DNA of 64,000 bases from Thecaphora thlaspeos (lineage: Eukaryota; Basidiomycota; Ustilaginomycetes; Urocystidales; Glomosporiaceae). A model generated the notes under the pieces. It was not told the DNA's origin, did not search any database, and saw only the letters and a program-made list of their open reading frames with translations. The position numbers and the translations under genes are program-made. Location of the stretch: contig UWYS01000030.1 of the NCBI GenBank assembly GCA_900291925.1, positions 301,261-365,260 on the forward strand, written 5' to 3'. Within the stretch, counting starts at the first letter, position 1. Each line of letters begins with the position of its first letter. Of this stretch, positions 21,398-32,133 are shown piece after piece.

Positions 21398-24190
21398 AAC
21401 CTGTTACTACATATGTTATTAGAATGTTTTGGGAGTTGTTGTTGTTTGAATTGACAGACCAGTGTGGCATCTGCATTTGTGATTGGTGTGAACTTTGGTC
21501 TACTCTGGCAGTGTTGACAGAAGGCTGAACCTTGTTGAAATTGTGCAGACATTGCTAGGTTCAAGGTCATGGTACTTCTTGTTGTAAAAATTGTTGTTGC
21601 CATTTTCTTGGTTGTTGTCTGATGTTCAAGTTGACAGACCAGCAATGTTCACTGTGCTTTCAGCCATGCTCTCTGTTGGGCTTCCTGTTGCATACATTGG
21701 CATTGCAAGAGTGGCAGTGGCTGGTTGCAGCAACAGGAGCAAGAGGGGATTTGTACATCAACAAAACCTCCTTGGCAGCCCAAGCCAGTCTCTCCTCCCC
21801 TTCTCCCTGAGCTTCTGAGTGCTCAAAGGAAGGTGGAATTTGGCCATCCAGGTTGTCACCAGCACCTTTGCTGCCTCAGCCTGCTTAGTTGTCCCTACAG
21901 AAATCAGCACTTCCTTCTTCTTGATCACCCTTGATCCTACCTACTTGTTTTTTTTGTTGTAGTTTGTGTGTCTCTTCTCTTGTGTGTCTTTGCTTTATTG
22001 TGTTGTGTTGTGATATATATGTGTGTGTTTTTTTCTTATTTATTAAAAAAATATTATGTTTTTCAGTTGTCTCTTGTCAGTCTGCTGCTTCTGGACTATG
22101 TTTGTTGCTATAATCACAATACTCATCCTCTCCCCCTCCACTGTTTTGCCCTCTCCCTGTAGCTTTTCAGCTTGCCCTTCAGTAGCTGCAAGGCCCCCAC
22201 CCCCTCCCCTCCCACCTTGGCCAATCCATCCAGCCTCTGGAGGCATCATCTCTCCCAATTCCCCTGTCAGCCTTGTTTCCTCTTTGGTCAGGCCTTCTAC
22301 CCCTGCCTGTGCCACTGCTTTGATCCTTTCCTCCTTTTCATCCTTTCTGTCCCACATCTTTACCAGGCCACCTGGTCTGGTCTGTGCCAGCATCATTGTT
22401 GCAGCCTGACCAAGTTAGGCTCTGATTGGCTAGTTGCTCCTTTTTATCTTTTCCACAGCTCAAGAGTCCTCCTCAAGCTACACTGCTGTAATGGGAAGAT
22501 TTGGAATGGTGGTGTTGTAATGCTGCTCCATCACTGTGAACAAAGCATGGGCATGATTGAGTGCAACCACTGTGATCATAGTGCCAAGGGCCACACCCAG
22601 GGTCTTGGCAACACCACAGCAAAAACAGATTGCGCTTCTGGTGAAGCTAAGGTCCTTGCTGTACTCTCAAATTGTTGTGGTGAGGCAGCAGGCTGAAATT
22701 GGGTCAAGAGCCTTTGGCTGTGGCCCTTCTGTGCAACTGGACAAGGCTGCAAAATCCGGCAGCTGCCTGGCCTTCCTCAAGATGCAGAGCTGGCCATTGG
22801 TATTTGTCACAAGTGTCACACTGCATATGGTCTGTATACTGCCAATGGCATTGGTGGGTGCACAGGTGTTGTGGGAGCTGTAGGGAGACTTGTGGAGAGG
22901 TGGACAGGATTGTAGGAAGCTGTAGGCTAGTCATAGATTGTTGAAGCATACTGTATACCCCAGGAGATACTAAATTCAATTCACAACCGGAACCAGAAGG
23001 AGTTGTAGGATGAGCCTGCCTACTTGGGTGCTTGCAACACAGATGGTTGGCTTAGATCTGAGATCTGGGCCTAAGGGATCACCCACCTATTGGCTGGGTT
23101 CCAACAACAAGCTCCTCCATCCTCTTGATCTTGTCAAGCCAGCCCCATTTGGCAAAGAGAATAGCCATGGTGATGCCAGGCTGATCAGAGACATGATTGG
23201 TAAGAGACAGAAAAGACAGGGAAATTGCAAGAGTGAACTGAGGATACTGTTTGCTTGGCCATGCCCTAAGAACAAAAAGCTGAGGACAAACTATTCAACT
23301 GGCCTCACAGACAATGCATCCCATTTTGTTGCAGGACAACATCCTACATTTTGTTGCAGGACAACATGTCCAATTTTTCTTTGCAGGACAACAAGTTCCA
23401 TTTGTTCCTGTTGCGCTCTGCAGGTTGAAGCCTTGGCTCCAAGCACTGCACCTGCTGCAGTGTTGGCACCCTCCAACAATGTGCAGCACTTAATCTTCTT
23501 TGTGCACAAATTTCCTTCCTTTCTCCCCTGTTGATTGTACTCAGTATTCCAGCAATACACTTGTGCTTGTATCACAGTCTAGACCTCAAGCTTGTCTCCA
23601 TCAACTTCTCCCAGTACACTGGCCTTGCCTTGCCTTCAGCCATCAGCATCCTGGTGGTTACCAGACCCTGAGGGTATAACAGTTTCTTCTTTTGCAGGCA
23701 AGTTAGTAAGCTTCAGCAAAAATAAGATGGACACCTTGTTGAAATTGCAAGACTTGATGGGTGCTTGAGAATGAGCACAAACACTGAGAGGGTCCTTTGG
23801 TTCCACTTGAGAAAAGTTCATGTGTTTGACTTTTGAAAAAAAAAATTGATTGGCCTTTGAGCTTGTTTGGAGAAATGTGAGGCTTTGTGCCTTGCTTCTG
23901 TGTTGAGAAAAACACATACTGGACAACTAAAGTGTTGCCTTTTTCAAAGATTGCACTGCAGAGACCACATCATGAGAAAAAATAATGTTGAAAACTACAT
24001 CATGAGAGAATAACGTTGAAAAAGCAGTATGAAGGGATTGGTGCACCCACATCAAAATACATTGAAGCATTCAAAGGGACAGGCTATTTGGTTTTCCTTG
24101 GTGGTCAAACTGTACATCTCTCCCCACCTATCAGGACCTCTCCTTTGGTATGGTAGCAAACAACATGCCCTTGTCCTCCCTCTTTGAATT
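21398..24190. mobile_element. CpG-depleted tract, probable decayed transposable element
   Basis: Reading every line, I count only five CpG dinucleotides in 2.8 kb (near 22633, 22757, 22988, 23414 and 24014), while flanking DNA has several per line. TG and CA are correspondingly abundant and GC content drops to roughly half. This is what long-term methylation and deamination of CpG leaves in silenced repeats. No intact reverse transcriptase, integrase or transposase frame was recognised; the longest ATG frame is 23010-23534 (+, 174 codons). Internal repeats support a repetitive origin: three copies of a CATTTTGTTGCAGGACAAC-like unit at 23322-23392, TTGACAGACCAG near 21451 and 21631, and CCTTGTTGAAATTG at 21530 and 23734. 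No terminal inverted repeats or target-site duplication could be fixed by eye, so the element type is open. Confidence 0.55.
23322..23392. repeat. Three-copy 25-bp tandem repeat inside the CpG-poor tract
   Basis: Two identical copies of CATTTTGTTGCAGGACAAC start at 23322 and 23347, and a diverged third copy (ATTTTTCTTTGCAGGACAAC) starts at 23373. The period is 25 to 26 bases. Confidence 0.8.
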
Positions 24191-25116
24191 GACGTACCAG
24201 AGCGCCAGGCTTCTCAGACTGCCGTCGGCGTTGAAGAGGGCGTTCTTGCTATTTCCGAAGCCATCGGGCGGGTCGGTGACCGCAAATGCTCCAAAGGACG
24301 ATGCCCGTTCGACGTAGGACAACGAGTCGAGCCAGGTGGTAGCGTCGATGTGAAACTGCTTGACCTGAGCTTGCGTCCCTCCGCCACTGGTCGTGACGCC
24401 ATATTCGGTTAGCCAGATGGGCTTCTTGAACTTCTTGTACACTTTCTCGACGTACGCCTTGAAGTGCGAGAGGTCCGAGTGGGCGCCGTACCAGTGTAGA
24501 GCGATAAAGTCTGAAAGCGCCGAGTAGCGACGAGAAATCAGTTCGGTGTCGGTGCGGCTTGCACGCCGATCCGTCGACTAGCGAGCGTGTCGCCGTTGAC
24601 GCCGCACCGCATCGCGCCACGTCACGACTCACCGACGTCACATCCGACTTTACCGCACTCCCTGATGAAGCTATCCAACCAATCGACGTTCCACACGATC
24701 TGTGGCGAGCTGACCCTAACGCCTTTCCTCCTGTACGGCTGTAACTCCTTCGAGAATAAGCTAGCGGCCGCTGCGGGAGAGAGGTTCGCCTGGCCCTCGA
24801 TGTCCGGTTCGTTGAAAGCGAGGATCGCCTTGGGCAGCGTAGAGCTGGCTGCCAACTCGTTCTTGCGTCTCGACCAGGAAGAGGCGTACTTGGGTCCCCA
24901 GAAGCACGGGACAAACTCGAGTCGTCCCTTGAAATACGGGTTGACGCCCTCTTGCCAGTGCCAGTACCACGTGTATTTCCCGCCTGTGAGCTTGGTGCCC
25001 CACCAGTTGGTCGTTCCCCATGCTAGACCGCGCTCGAGGGCGTGTGCAGAGGAGGCGAGAAGCAGGAGCGGGAGGACAAGAGAGAAAAGCGAGCAAAGAC
25101 GGAGCGAATACTGCAT
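24131..25116 (-). CDS. Secreted GH128 (Asl1-like) beta-glucanase family protein
   Basis: Two exons, 24633-25116 and 24131-24510, join in phase to 287 residues. A signal peptide (about residues 1-26, LFSLVLPLLLLASSAHA) precedes the GH128 catalytic core: GLAWGTTNWWGTKL, the W-Y-W-H-W-Q strand, the acid/base in FNEPD, the HWYGA strand and the nucleophile in IWLTEYG. Members of this family cleave beta-1,3-glucans and act on the fungal cell wall; the activity here is inferred. The conserved fold ends near NALFNADGSLRSLALWYVN. The last 17 residues (SKREDKGMLFATIPKERS) are encoded by 24131-24190, which belongs to the CpG-depleted tract, so the original 3' end may have been replaced. Confidence 0.85.
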
Positions 25117-26786
25117 CGTGCGCTGGCGGTGGATCTGTGGAGGGTATGGAGACAGGAACGTCGTATCAGCTTGGTTGTAGTTGAAGAGATATGATATCGG
25201 GGTCGACTTTACCTAGGGATACGACGGATGGCTGTCGTGGAAAAGCGACGCCGTCGTAGGGGGGGGATGAAGATCTGGCGAGCGGAGTCGACGAAGCATA
25301 GCCGACTTCTTCTTGCGTCAACACCGTCTTATACCTTTTCCTCTCCTCCCCTGGATCGTCAAGAGCTGCCCGGCAAAGCCGAGGTACCGCCCACTCCACT
25401 CTCTGCTGGCTGTCGGTGTAGCGAGAAGAGAAAAACGCCAGCGCCGCTCGATACAAGGCTAAGTTAGCCTATGAAACCCCCCTCCGCCGCCCTGTGATGG
25501 TCCGAGTCCGCTGTCTGGTCACATCTAAGCTTCAAAGAATCGTCATCATCCCTGTACCGAGGCAGGGGAAACTCGGCCTCGAAAGGTATCGAATGTACGT
25601 CTGAAGCTAACTCTAGAGTCCACGATGGTCGACAGCATGGTTATCAGCAGCTAAAAAAAGGGGGGGGGGGGAGAACTGGGTGCAACCACGGAGGATGAGC
25701 AGAGGATAAAAGCGCCGTTGTTCGTTCGTGATCGTCCTGTTGGCGGGTCAGAGGAGCGATCAGACCACTTTGAGACAGGAACGAATCTCAAGGATGCTCG
25801 ACGTGGCGGCTGGACCATAAAGACAATGGGACCGAATTGAAGAGACAGATGCGATCGCGAAAACGACGACGGCACGCTTGCGGAACGGTAGAGCGGTAGC
25901 CCAACCTCGAGGCAATCCTTCCGGCTGGCGCGAGGTATCCCCTCCGCCGAGGAAGTGAATACGCAGAGGGTGGGTGGCGAGTGGTGTGATGAAGATAAAC
26001 TAGACCAGGATCGAAGACGCCCAACTAGCTTCCTCGCTGGCGCCGCACGCGCACCTCCTGTGAACCACTCCTAGCTAAGACGCGTAAGTGCGCCCGGTGC
26101 GTGACCTAGCTTGTGGCGCCGAACGGCATGTCGATGGCGGGAGGCAACAGCATCGAGACAAGCCATACGAGCGAGAAGCATAACACTACCAATGGCGTAG
26201 CAATCAGGCGGACCCTCAAAATCATCCTTTCGCCCCCTTCGTCATCGTGTGACATCGACAGCGAAGAGTCAGTCAGCGGGGGACCGAACGGGCTTTTTGC
26301 AAACGACCGTCCCGCCGCCCCCCACCGAAATGAACGAGCGAAAGCGTAATTGGTGGCGCCTCTGCCTTTCACCTGGATCAAGCTCATCCTTCCGTGTGGC
26401 GTGCTGGCGTGACGCACAGAGGTTGCGAAAATGTTGGACGGTCAAGGTGAGTCGGCGGTAGTGACGAGCCGTGTCGCTGCGCAAACAAGCTCGTGACGCC
26501 TCGAAAGTGTCGATTCCCGTGTCTCTGGCGCCGCACCCTTGACTGATCCTCCTTCACTTGTGCTGTAGCCCGGTCCCGTCAACAGGACAAAGGAGGCGAC
26601 GATTAGCGATGGAAGAATCCACTGTCATGGTACGGCGTCAGATTCGTTTGTCATACATGAAGATCAGTCAGGTCCAAGGGTCGGGGAAAGATGTGGAGTA
26701 TCGAGTGGCTGAAAAGGATCCGACGTCGTTCAGCATCACTACGTCGCTGAACTGAGCGCGTCGTCGTGCCAGGTCTGACCTCGTTA
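25117..26786. other. 1.7 kb region without a confident gene
   Basis: Holds the promoter of the GH128 gene (minus strand) and the 3' flank of the multi-span protein gene. A minus-strand frame at 26106-26417 ends in a hydrophobic segment (LIATPLVVLCFSLVWLVSML) and could be a terminal exon of an unresolved gene. G runs (25260-25266, 25661-25671) are the only simple repeats seen. Confidence 0.4.
26106..26417 (-). CDS. Possible membrane-protein exon, tentative
   Basis: A 103-codon open frame with one clear hydrophobic span (LIATPLVVLCFSLVWLVSML) near its C terminus, ending GATS. An internal ATG could start at MILRVRL. No family is recognised, no partner exon could be joined with confidence, and frames of this length arise by chance in GC-rich DNA. 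Listed because of the membrane segment only. Confidence 0.2.
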   Translation of the reverse strand: MRHASTPHGRMSLIQVKGRGATNYAFARSFRWGAAGRSFAKSPFGPPLTDSSLSMSHDDEGGERMILRVRLIATPLVVLCFSLVWLVSMLLPPAIDMPFGATS

Positions 26787-29408
26787 TCAGCAGCTGGACT
26801 CGTCCTTGCTGAAGCTACATCGTCGATCCTGATCCGTCGAGCGCCTTTGTGCATCTATCATCGTGGTGCTACACCACATCGACGTACACGCATGTCCCGT
26901 CGTTTCGCCGTCGAGCTCGGCGACCTTTGTCATCGACTTGGCCGGATGCGCAGCCTGCAACTCGGCAATCGCGTAGGTCTCCCTGTTGGCCCAGCTGCTG
27001 CCGACCGGGCATGACGTCTCAACGCGCCGAGCAGGGGCGTCCAGCGCTATGGTCAGCTGGTTAGAGCGGCTTTGGCTCAGTGGTCTGTTGGAAAGGTGGT
27101 AGGCTTGACCTCGGAAAAGCATCCGCACAATGACGGGGTTCAGTCCGTTTTGGAAGGCGGCACGTAGGACTGCCGGGACGCGCGCGAGAGAAGACGAGCG
27201 GGGCGCCGGCGATGAAAGGCGTCGGTCGGGTGGAGAAAGGAGAAGTGGGCAACAGGAACGGTGTCAGCCATCTCTGCGGGGTCGAGACCAGCAGCAATAA
27301 AGCTCTCAACTGGAAGTTGGTGCCCGTACCGACGCGCATCGGCCAACAACGACTCACATGTAGGCATGATGTAGTAAGGCATGACGGCCATGAGTATGAC
27401 GAGGCCGAGGCGGAGCAGTTCGAACGTGGCGTACAGGGCCACGCCCTGCTCGACGAGGTGCTGGCTCAGCGAGCCCCAAGCGAGCTCGGGATCGTCTTCG
27501 CGCCGATAACCAATCGCCGTGCGGAAAAAGGGCCCGCTGTTGCTGATCAACGTGGGCAGACCACCTTCGACCAGGCTGTGAAGCGTCATCAGTAGCACCT
27601 GTATCGTGTCAAGGACGGCAAACGCGGAGACGGCAAACGCGGAGAGAAGGGCGAAGCGGCATCACCATAGTCGCCAAATGTCAGGTTCTGTCCGCACCGC
27701 CACGACGGATCTGGGAAGGCACTTACGGCGAAGTCGAAGATGCACACTAGTGCAATGTAGGTATGGTCAAGGCTGACTATTCGTTCGCCCACATGAGGCA
27801 TGATCCAGACGCAGAACTTGCTGTTCGGGACCCGCACCGGCTGACCAAAGTTGACGTACACCTGCGAGATAGAGAGCGAGGTAAAAGTTCGGAGGTACGT
27901 CCGTAGAGAAATCGTTCCAGAACGAGGGCACAACAGGGCGTCACAGGCCGTTGTCAGCTCTGGATCCAGAGACATGGGATGGCCGAGACCGGTGCGACGG
28001 GGGTTGGAGACCGGCTCGACGTGCCGAAACCAGATGTGATCTGGCGACGGCCGTCGTGGCGAATGGGCCGATTTCTCGTTGACTTTTCTTTGCAACTCAC
28101 GTAGCAGCCAAAGGCACTCACGCCCAAGAGGTACGTCAGAAGGAAAATACCGTACTTCCTGCAACGCGTACAAACAGGGGACCATGCGCGAGCAGGCAGG
28201 GAGCGAGATGGTGAAAATGGATGCTTCAGCGGACCAATGACACCCTCAAAGATGCCAAGCGACGTGGTCTGCGCCCTAAATCGAAATCTCCTTTCGAAGC
28301 TGCTCACCAGTTGCGATGCGACACGACATAGGCTCGACATGCGAAGACGGTGCTGAATGCTGACTGAAAGGGACGACGACCGTCCGGGGGACGTACAGAA
28401 GAAGGCGTTAGCATGCATCCATCAGGGTCTCTCTGCGAACCGGTACACTGCGGCGTCGACTAGGCGGTACGCGTCGACTCACGTTGCAGATGATGGCCGA
28501 CAACAGCATGGGCAACTTCCAGGGGTGGCAATCTGCATGCGTCAGGGTGATGTAGAGGATGGGGCAGATGTTGCCGGTGAAGCCGGTTATCCTGAGATGG
28601 TAGAGGGGGCGAGCCGGGTCGGTGAGACGAAGGAGCAAGATGGACCATAGCGTGACGTCGAAGGTGGTAGACGGATGGGTCCGTGGATGGAGCGACGAAG
28701 GAGGGGGGAAGAGGGGGGGGGGGGATAAAGGTCAGCGCAACGAAGACGGCAAGCATACCTCCTCTGGAGGGAGAAGGGGATGGAGAGGGAGGGGGGGAGA
28801 CGTACTGCGTGACAAAATAACAAATGCGCGAAAGCATGCGGACGGGGTCGCGCCAGTGCGGCCCGCGGAACGTTGATATGAGGAGCTTGATGTCGAACAC
28901 CAGGCTCTTTGCCAGGTCCCAGCAGAGGACGCCAAGGAAGGCGACGAAGAAGAGCACGCTAAGGTGCGGGGCGATGACGCGGGGCAGCACGAATAACGGA
29001 AAGGTGAGCACATCGAAAGGAGATGAGGAACGGGAAGACGGGAAGGAGAGGTGCAGGGCCAAAGGACCGGGTCAGCACTAAGTTCAAGGGTCACGACGAA
29101 GCCTCAAGGAAGCTCCTTGCTCTCGACCAAGAGAGGTAGGAGAGTGGCGCGGCAGTACGGGTGTTTGCTGGCTACCGTCGAGCGTGGTACGTACGTCATC
29201 TGGATTTCCATGGCCTTTTTGGGATCGCGGACATACCTACGGCGTCGACGTCGTGGTTGGGCGATGCAGGCGGTGAACGAGATGCAGAGGGGAAGTCAGT
29301 CACTGAGTCGCGTCGCACGACGCCATCGATCCAGGCTGGTCTTGAATCGCCACGCGTTGCTCTTGAAAAGACCACTGACCAGTAGACGACACCATCGCTG
29401 ATTGCCAT
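26787..29408 (-). CDS. Fungal multi-pass (about seven-span) membrane protein, unknown function
   Basis: Nine exons join with every phase closing: 29380-29408, 29195-29236, 28806-28958, 28591-28483, 28363-28308, 28158-28101, 27861-27727, 27598-27358 and 27169-26787. The product has 401 residues, starting MAISDGVVYWYVRDPKKAME. Hydrophobic spans include VLFFVAFLGVLCWDL, FTGNICPILYITLT, MLLSAIICNSAFSTVF, YGIFLLTYLLGVSAFGCY, YIALVCIFDFAVLLM and LRLGLVILMAVMPYYI. Between spans lie W/D-R-P and DCHPWK segments and FACRAYVVSHRNWKYG, a layout common in basidiomycete integral-membrane proteins with a conserved R-x-Y...R motif. The last exon is a hydrophilic 128-residue tail rich in Ser/Thr/Arg, presumably cytosolic. 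No receptor or transporter function can be assigned. Many tiny exons explain why the gene is not visible as one frame. Confidence 0.7.
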
Positions 29409-29957
29409 CTTGCGCCAAGCGAAGATGTCGGGCCGGGTATATCGACTCGGCTGTCCAAGCACGATTTGCGCGTTGGTGGATTGAGAGGCGACTGGTCGAG
29501 AAGCTGCTATGGACGCGATCGAAGGGGCAGCGGGAGCAGAGACACGCCGAGGGAACGAGAAAGGCGAACAGAACCCGCTGTATGGGTGCTCGATCCGGTC
29601 GTGACGATGACGGTCCGTCTATTGAGGCGGACAAGGGCTTTGGAAAAACAAAGAGGGAGAATGTGTGAGGGTAGGGTCGGAGCGCTGGACGACAGGCAGA
29701 GGCAATGATAGAGGGTAACGGGGACGGATCTACATATGTCGAGAAACCCTTGTCCTTATGAAGGATAGGGTGCGCTAGGCCCCGCGCTGGCCATGGTCTC
29801 GCAACACGGACCTGCCGGTGTCGTTGCAGGCTGTACAGTCATGTCGAGGCACAGCAGGACGTGGCGACGTGAGGGCAGCCGATGCCTCGAAGAAGAGCAC
29901 GGGAATCCCCGAACCTTGCTTGGCGGCTCATGCGGATGCGTTTCCGGTTGTCGGTCG

Positions 29958-30269
29958 TCAAGCCGACTTGGGCAGAGAGAGCGAGGCAAGTGTCGCGGAG
30001 AGAGGGCGGCAGAGGACGAGCATTTTCCACGAGCATCTTGACCGGCTGGCGCATCCAAGCGCCCCTCTTTTGGAGCGGGGCGGCCGACCGGTTTTGGCGC
30101 AGTATAGGGCGCAGCGAGGCATGAGCTCATTCAAATTCGGGACCTCCACGCTCGCTGCCATCTGGACCGAGACATATGTATGTTTCGCACACGGGACTCC
30201 GCAGCACGTCGTTGCTTGGCCAGCCGCCTGCGCTCGACTTCTCCCACGCTCTGCACAACAAGGTGTCAT
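29958..30269 (-). CDS. Candidate small Cys-rich ORF, tentative
   Basis: An ATG-started 103-codon frame with ten cysteines (for example MTPCCAERG, TTCCGVPC) and a Ser/Leu-rich end. No signal peptide and no family resemblance. The only support beyond length is a TATA-like box on the same strand about 50 bases upstream. Confidence 0.18.
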   Translation of the reverse strand: MTPCCAERGRSRAQAAGQATTCCGVPCAKHTYVSVQMAASVEVPNLNELMPRCALYCAKTGRPPRSKRGALGCASRSRCSWKMLVLCRPLSATLASLSLPKSA

Positions 30270-30315
30270 GCCTCCTCGCCTCCTGCCGGAGCCGAGGGGA
30301 ATGACTAAGCGGTGG

Positions 30316-30329
30316 CCCCTTTATATAGG
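30316..30329 (-). promoter_or_regulatory. TATA-like element on the minus strand
   Basis: The minus strand reads CCTATATAAAGGGG, a good TATA match in otherwise GC-rich DNA, about 50 bases upstream of the ATG at 30269. Promoter activity is inferred. Confidence 0.3.
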
Positions 30330-31896
30330 CTCCACGGCGCGCTTCTGGATCTGGCAATCCATGAACTCATCCACCATCTCCCTGCCGAGGTCATGTGTGA
30401 CACAAGGGTCCAGAGCCCACGTTGCCGCTACTGTACACAATCACAATAAGTAGTCTGATCAAAAAAGGCCAAAAAGCGTGGACCTCGGCTTGGCCTTTTC
30501 GCATCACGACTCCGACGGCCCCTGGCAGCCTGGCGCGCCAGCCTACTCGGAACCGGCTGAAGAGAGGGAGGAGGGAGGAGGGTGGTACGGTACGTAGTTG
30601 AGATAGGCGGCGGTGCATGGTGTGGGCGAGTCCGCTCGCTCGAGGTGGCGCTCGCATTGGCGTTGCTGTTGTTGTGCGGGTCGATGACGGCCGTGCCGGT
30701 ACGTGTCGTCTTTAATTTCACATAAGCTTCCAAGTAGTGTATAGCGTGACGGCATGATGATGCCAATCGGTGATACAATATCAAAGTCTGACTACCGGCC
30801 TCTCTCACGGTGACACCAAGAAGACGCCGCCTCTGTGCGAGCGGAATGGAAGAATCATGCCATGTCGGTCCACCTCAGGGCCATTCGACGTGAGTGACGG
30901 TCATCACGCAAGCCCTCTACCCTCACCTCACCACTTGGCCTTGGTCCAGGTCGATGTGCAAGATGGACACCGGTCAACGCCCTGCATCATGTCGCCTCAC
31001 TCGCAAAGCTCGTTGGTGCCAAGCCTAAACGCCTTCGGGACCACACAACAGCGCAGACAGCGAGCGTACGTAAGAACAGGTGGTGTTGAGAAACGAAAGC
31101 CAACCTGCCTCGACCGCCAGCCTGGACTGTGTTGCCTCGCGCGTCCGACAACTCTGAGGCTTCGAAATAGCGCTCGTTCCTCCTACGCTCCGCGCATTCT
31201 AGCCTAGCATGAGCAGTCACTTGACTTCTCGTACAACGATCACATGGGATGATCGGCATGGCATCATGGCATCCAACATCGCTCCCGGAGGCGATGCGAA
31301 ACTAGCGCGTCCAACCCGGCTCCCTCGCCAAGGAATCCTCTTTGTCCCCAGCATAACCTTTGGCCTCGAAGGAATCATTGGATTCGGCTCGCCGCTCAAG
31401 ATGGTCGACTCTCTCACGCCCTCGTCCCCGGGCGCTTCAATGACCATTTCTTCTCACCGCCATAGCATCCTCTAACTCTCTTACTTATCGCCCCGATGCC
31501 TTCCCACGCCTTCCATTCCACTCGCCGAACTCGGATCCACCTTCCGAGCGGGCGGGCGCAAGGCCGTACACATCTCAACGAACGCGCCGCCGAGGTTGTG
31601 ACACACATCGCATCGCGCCCAAGACGCACGTCGCTGTTCCTTGCAAAAAGAAGTACGTAACGTACCTCGCGCAAATTTCGGACGCACACGGTTTTCGGAC
31701 GCGGGTCCTGGCACAGGTGAGCTCACGTCCGAGATGTTGTCCGACGACATGCTACTGCCAGAGTAGCAGCTACAAGCAATGTAATGCATTCGATCGATGC
31801 AGGGAGAGGCTGACTATGCTACAGTGTGGCTTGCATGGGACCTGGTACAGTGTGTGTGTTTTGGCGTGGTGGAGAAAGGCAGACTCCGACCGTTCT

Positions 31897-32133
31897 TCAT
31901 GCCGACGGACCAGCCTCGTCAAGCTGCATCTGCTCGAGAGCGGTCTCGACCTCCAACTGCTCCTTGCAGTCCGCCGTCGTTGGCTGTGATGGTTTGGCGT
32001 CGATTCGGATCGTCTCCGTGCGTGTTTGCTGTGTCTTCCTTGGCGCTTGCTTGGCCTTTGGTGCAGCCCTCATCTTGCCCGCAGCCTTCTCGGCCTTGCG
32101 CTGCTGCTTCCGTTCCTCCTCCTCCTGCCTCTT
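31897..32133 (-). CDS. Lys/Gln/Glu-rich terminal exon of an unresolved gene
   Basis: A 79-codon segment with strong coding character: it begins after a consensus acceptor (CTTTCTTCAG, ending at 32134) as KRQEEEERKQQRKAEKAAGK and ends ALEQMQLDEAGPSA with TGA at 31897-31899. G/C-ending codons and a charged helix followed by a hydrophilic acidic tail resemble real genes in the window, while the opposite strand gives Leu/Ser/Cys-rich nonsense. In-frame reading upstream hits a stop within 30 bases, so an upstream exon is required. I could not find one with a matching phase-0 donor; a short first exon near 32240-32260 is possible. The family is not recognised; the basic coiled coil would suit a small ribosome-biogenesis or RNA-associated protein. 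Confidence 0.45.
   Translation of the reverse strand, partial: KRQEEEERKQQRKAEKAAGKMRAAPKAKQAPRKTQQTRTETIRIDAKPSQPTTADCKEQLEVETALEQMQLDEAGPSA

Larger units (their letters stand above)
29409..31896. other. 2.5 kb region with no confident gene
   Basis: I see no domain on either strand. Two minus-strand ATG frames are noted but unsupported: 29958-30269 (Cys-rich, with a TATA-like element upstream) and 30987-31259 (90 codons, no motif). The left part must include the promoter of the multi-span membrane protein gene. Confidence 0.4.

Noticed and set aside
23010..23534. A 174-codon frame in the CpG-poor tract as a transposon protein
   Set aside because: No zinc-finger, RT, integrase or DDE signature could be seen. 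It is mentioned in the element entry but not annotated as a gene.
27035..27110. A tRNA-like stretch (GGTCAGCTGGTTAGAGCGG)
   Set aside because: The A-box match is imperfect, there is no GGTTCGA-type B box at the right distance and the sequence is part of the last exon of the membrane protein gene.
30987..31259. A 90-codon ATG-started minus-strand frame
   Set aside because: No recognisable motif, membrane span or splice partner. Length is within chance expectation here.
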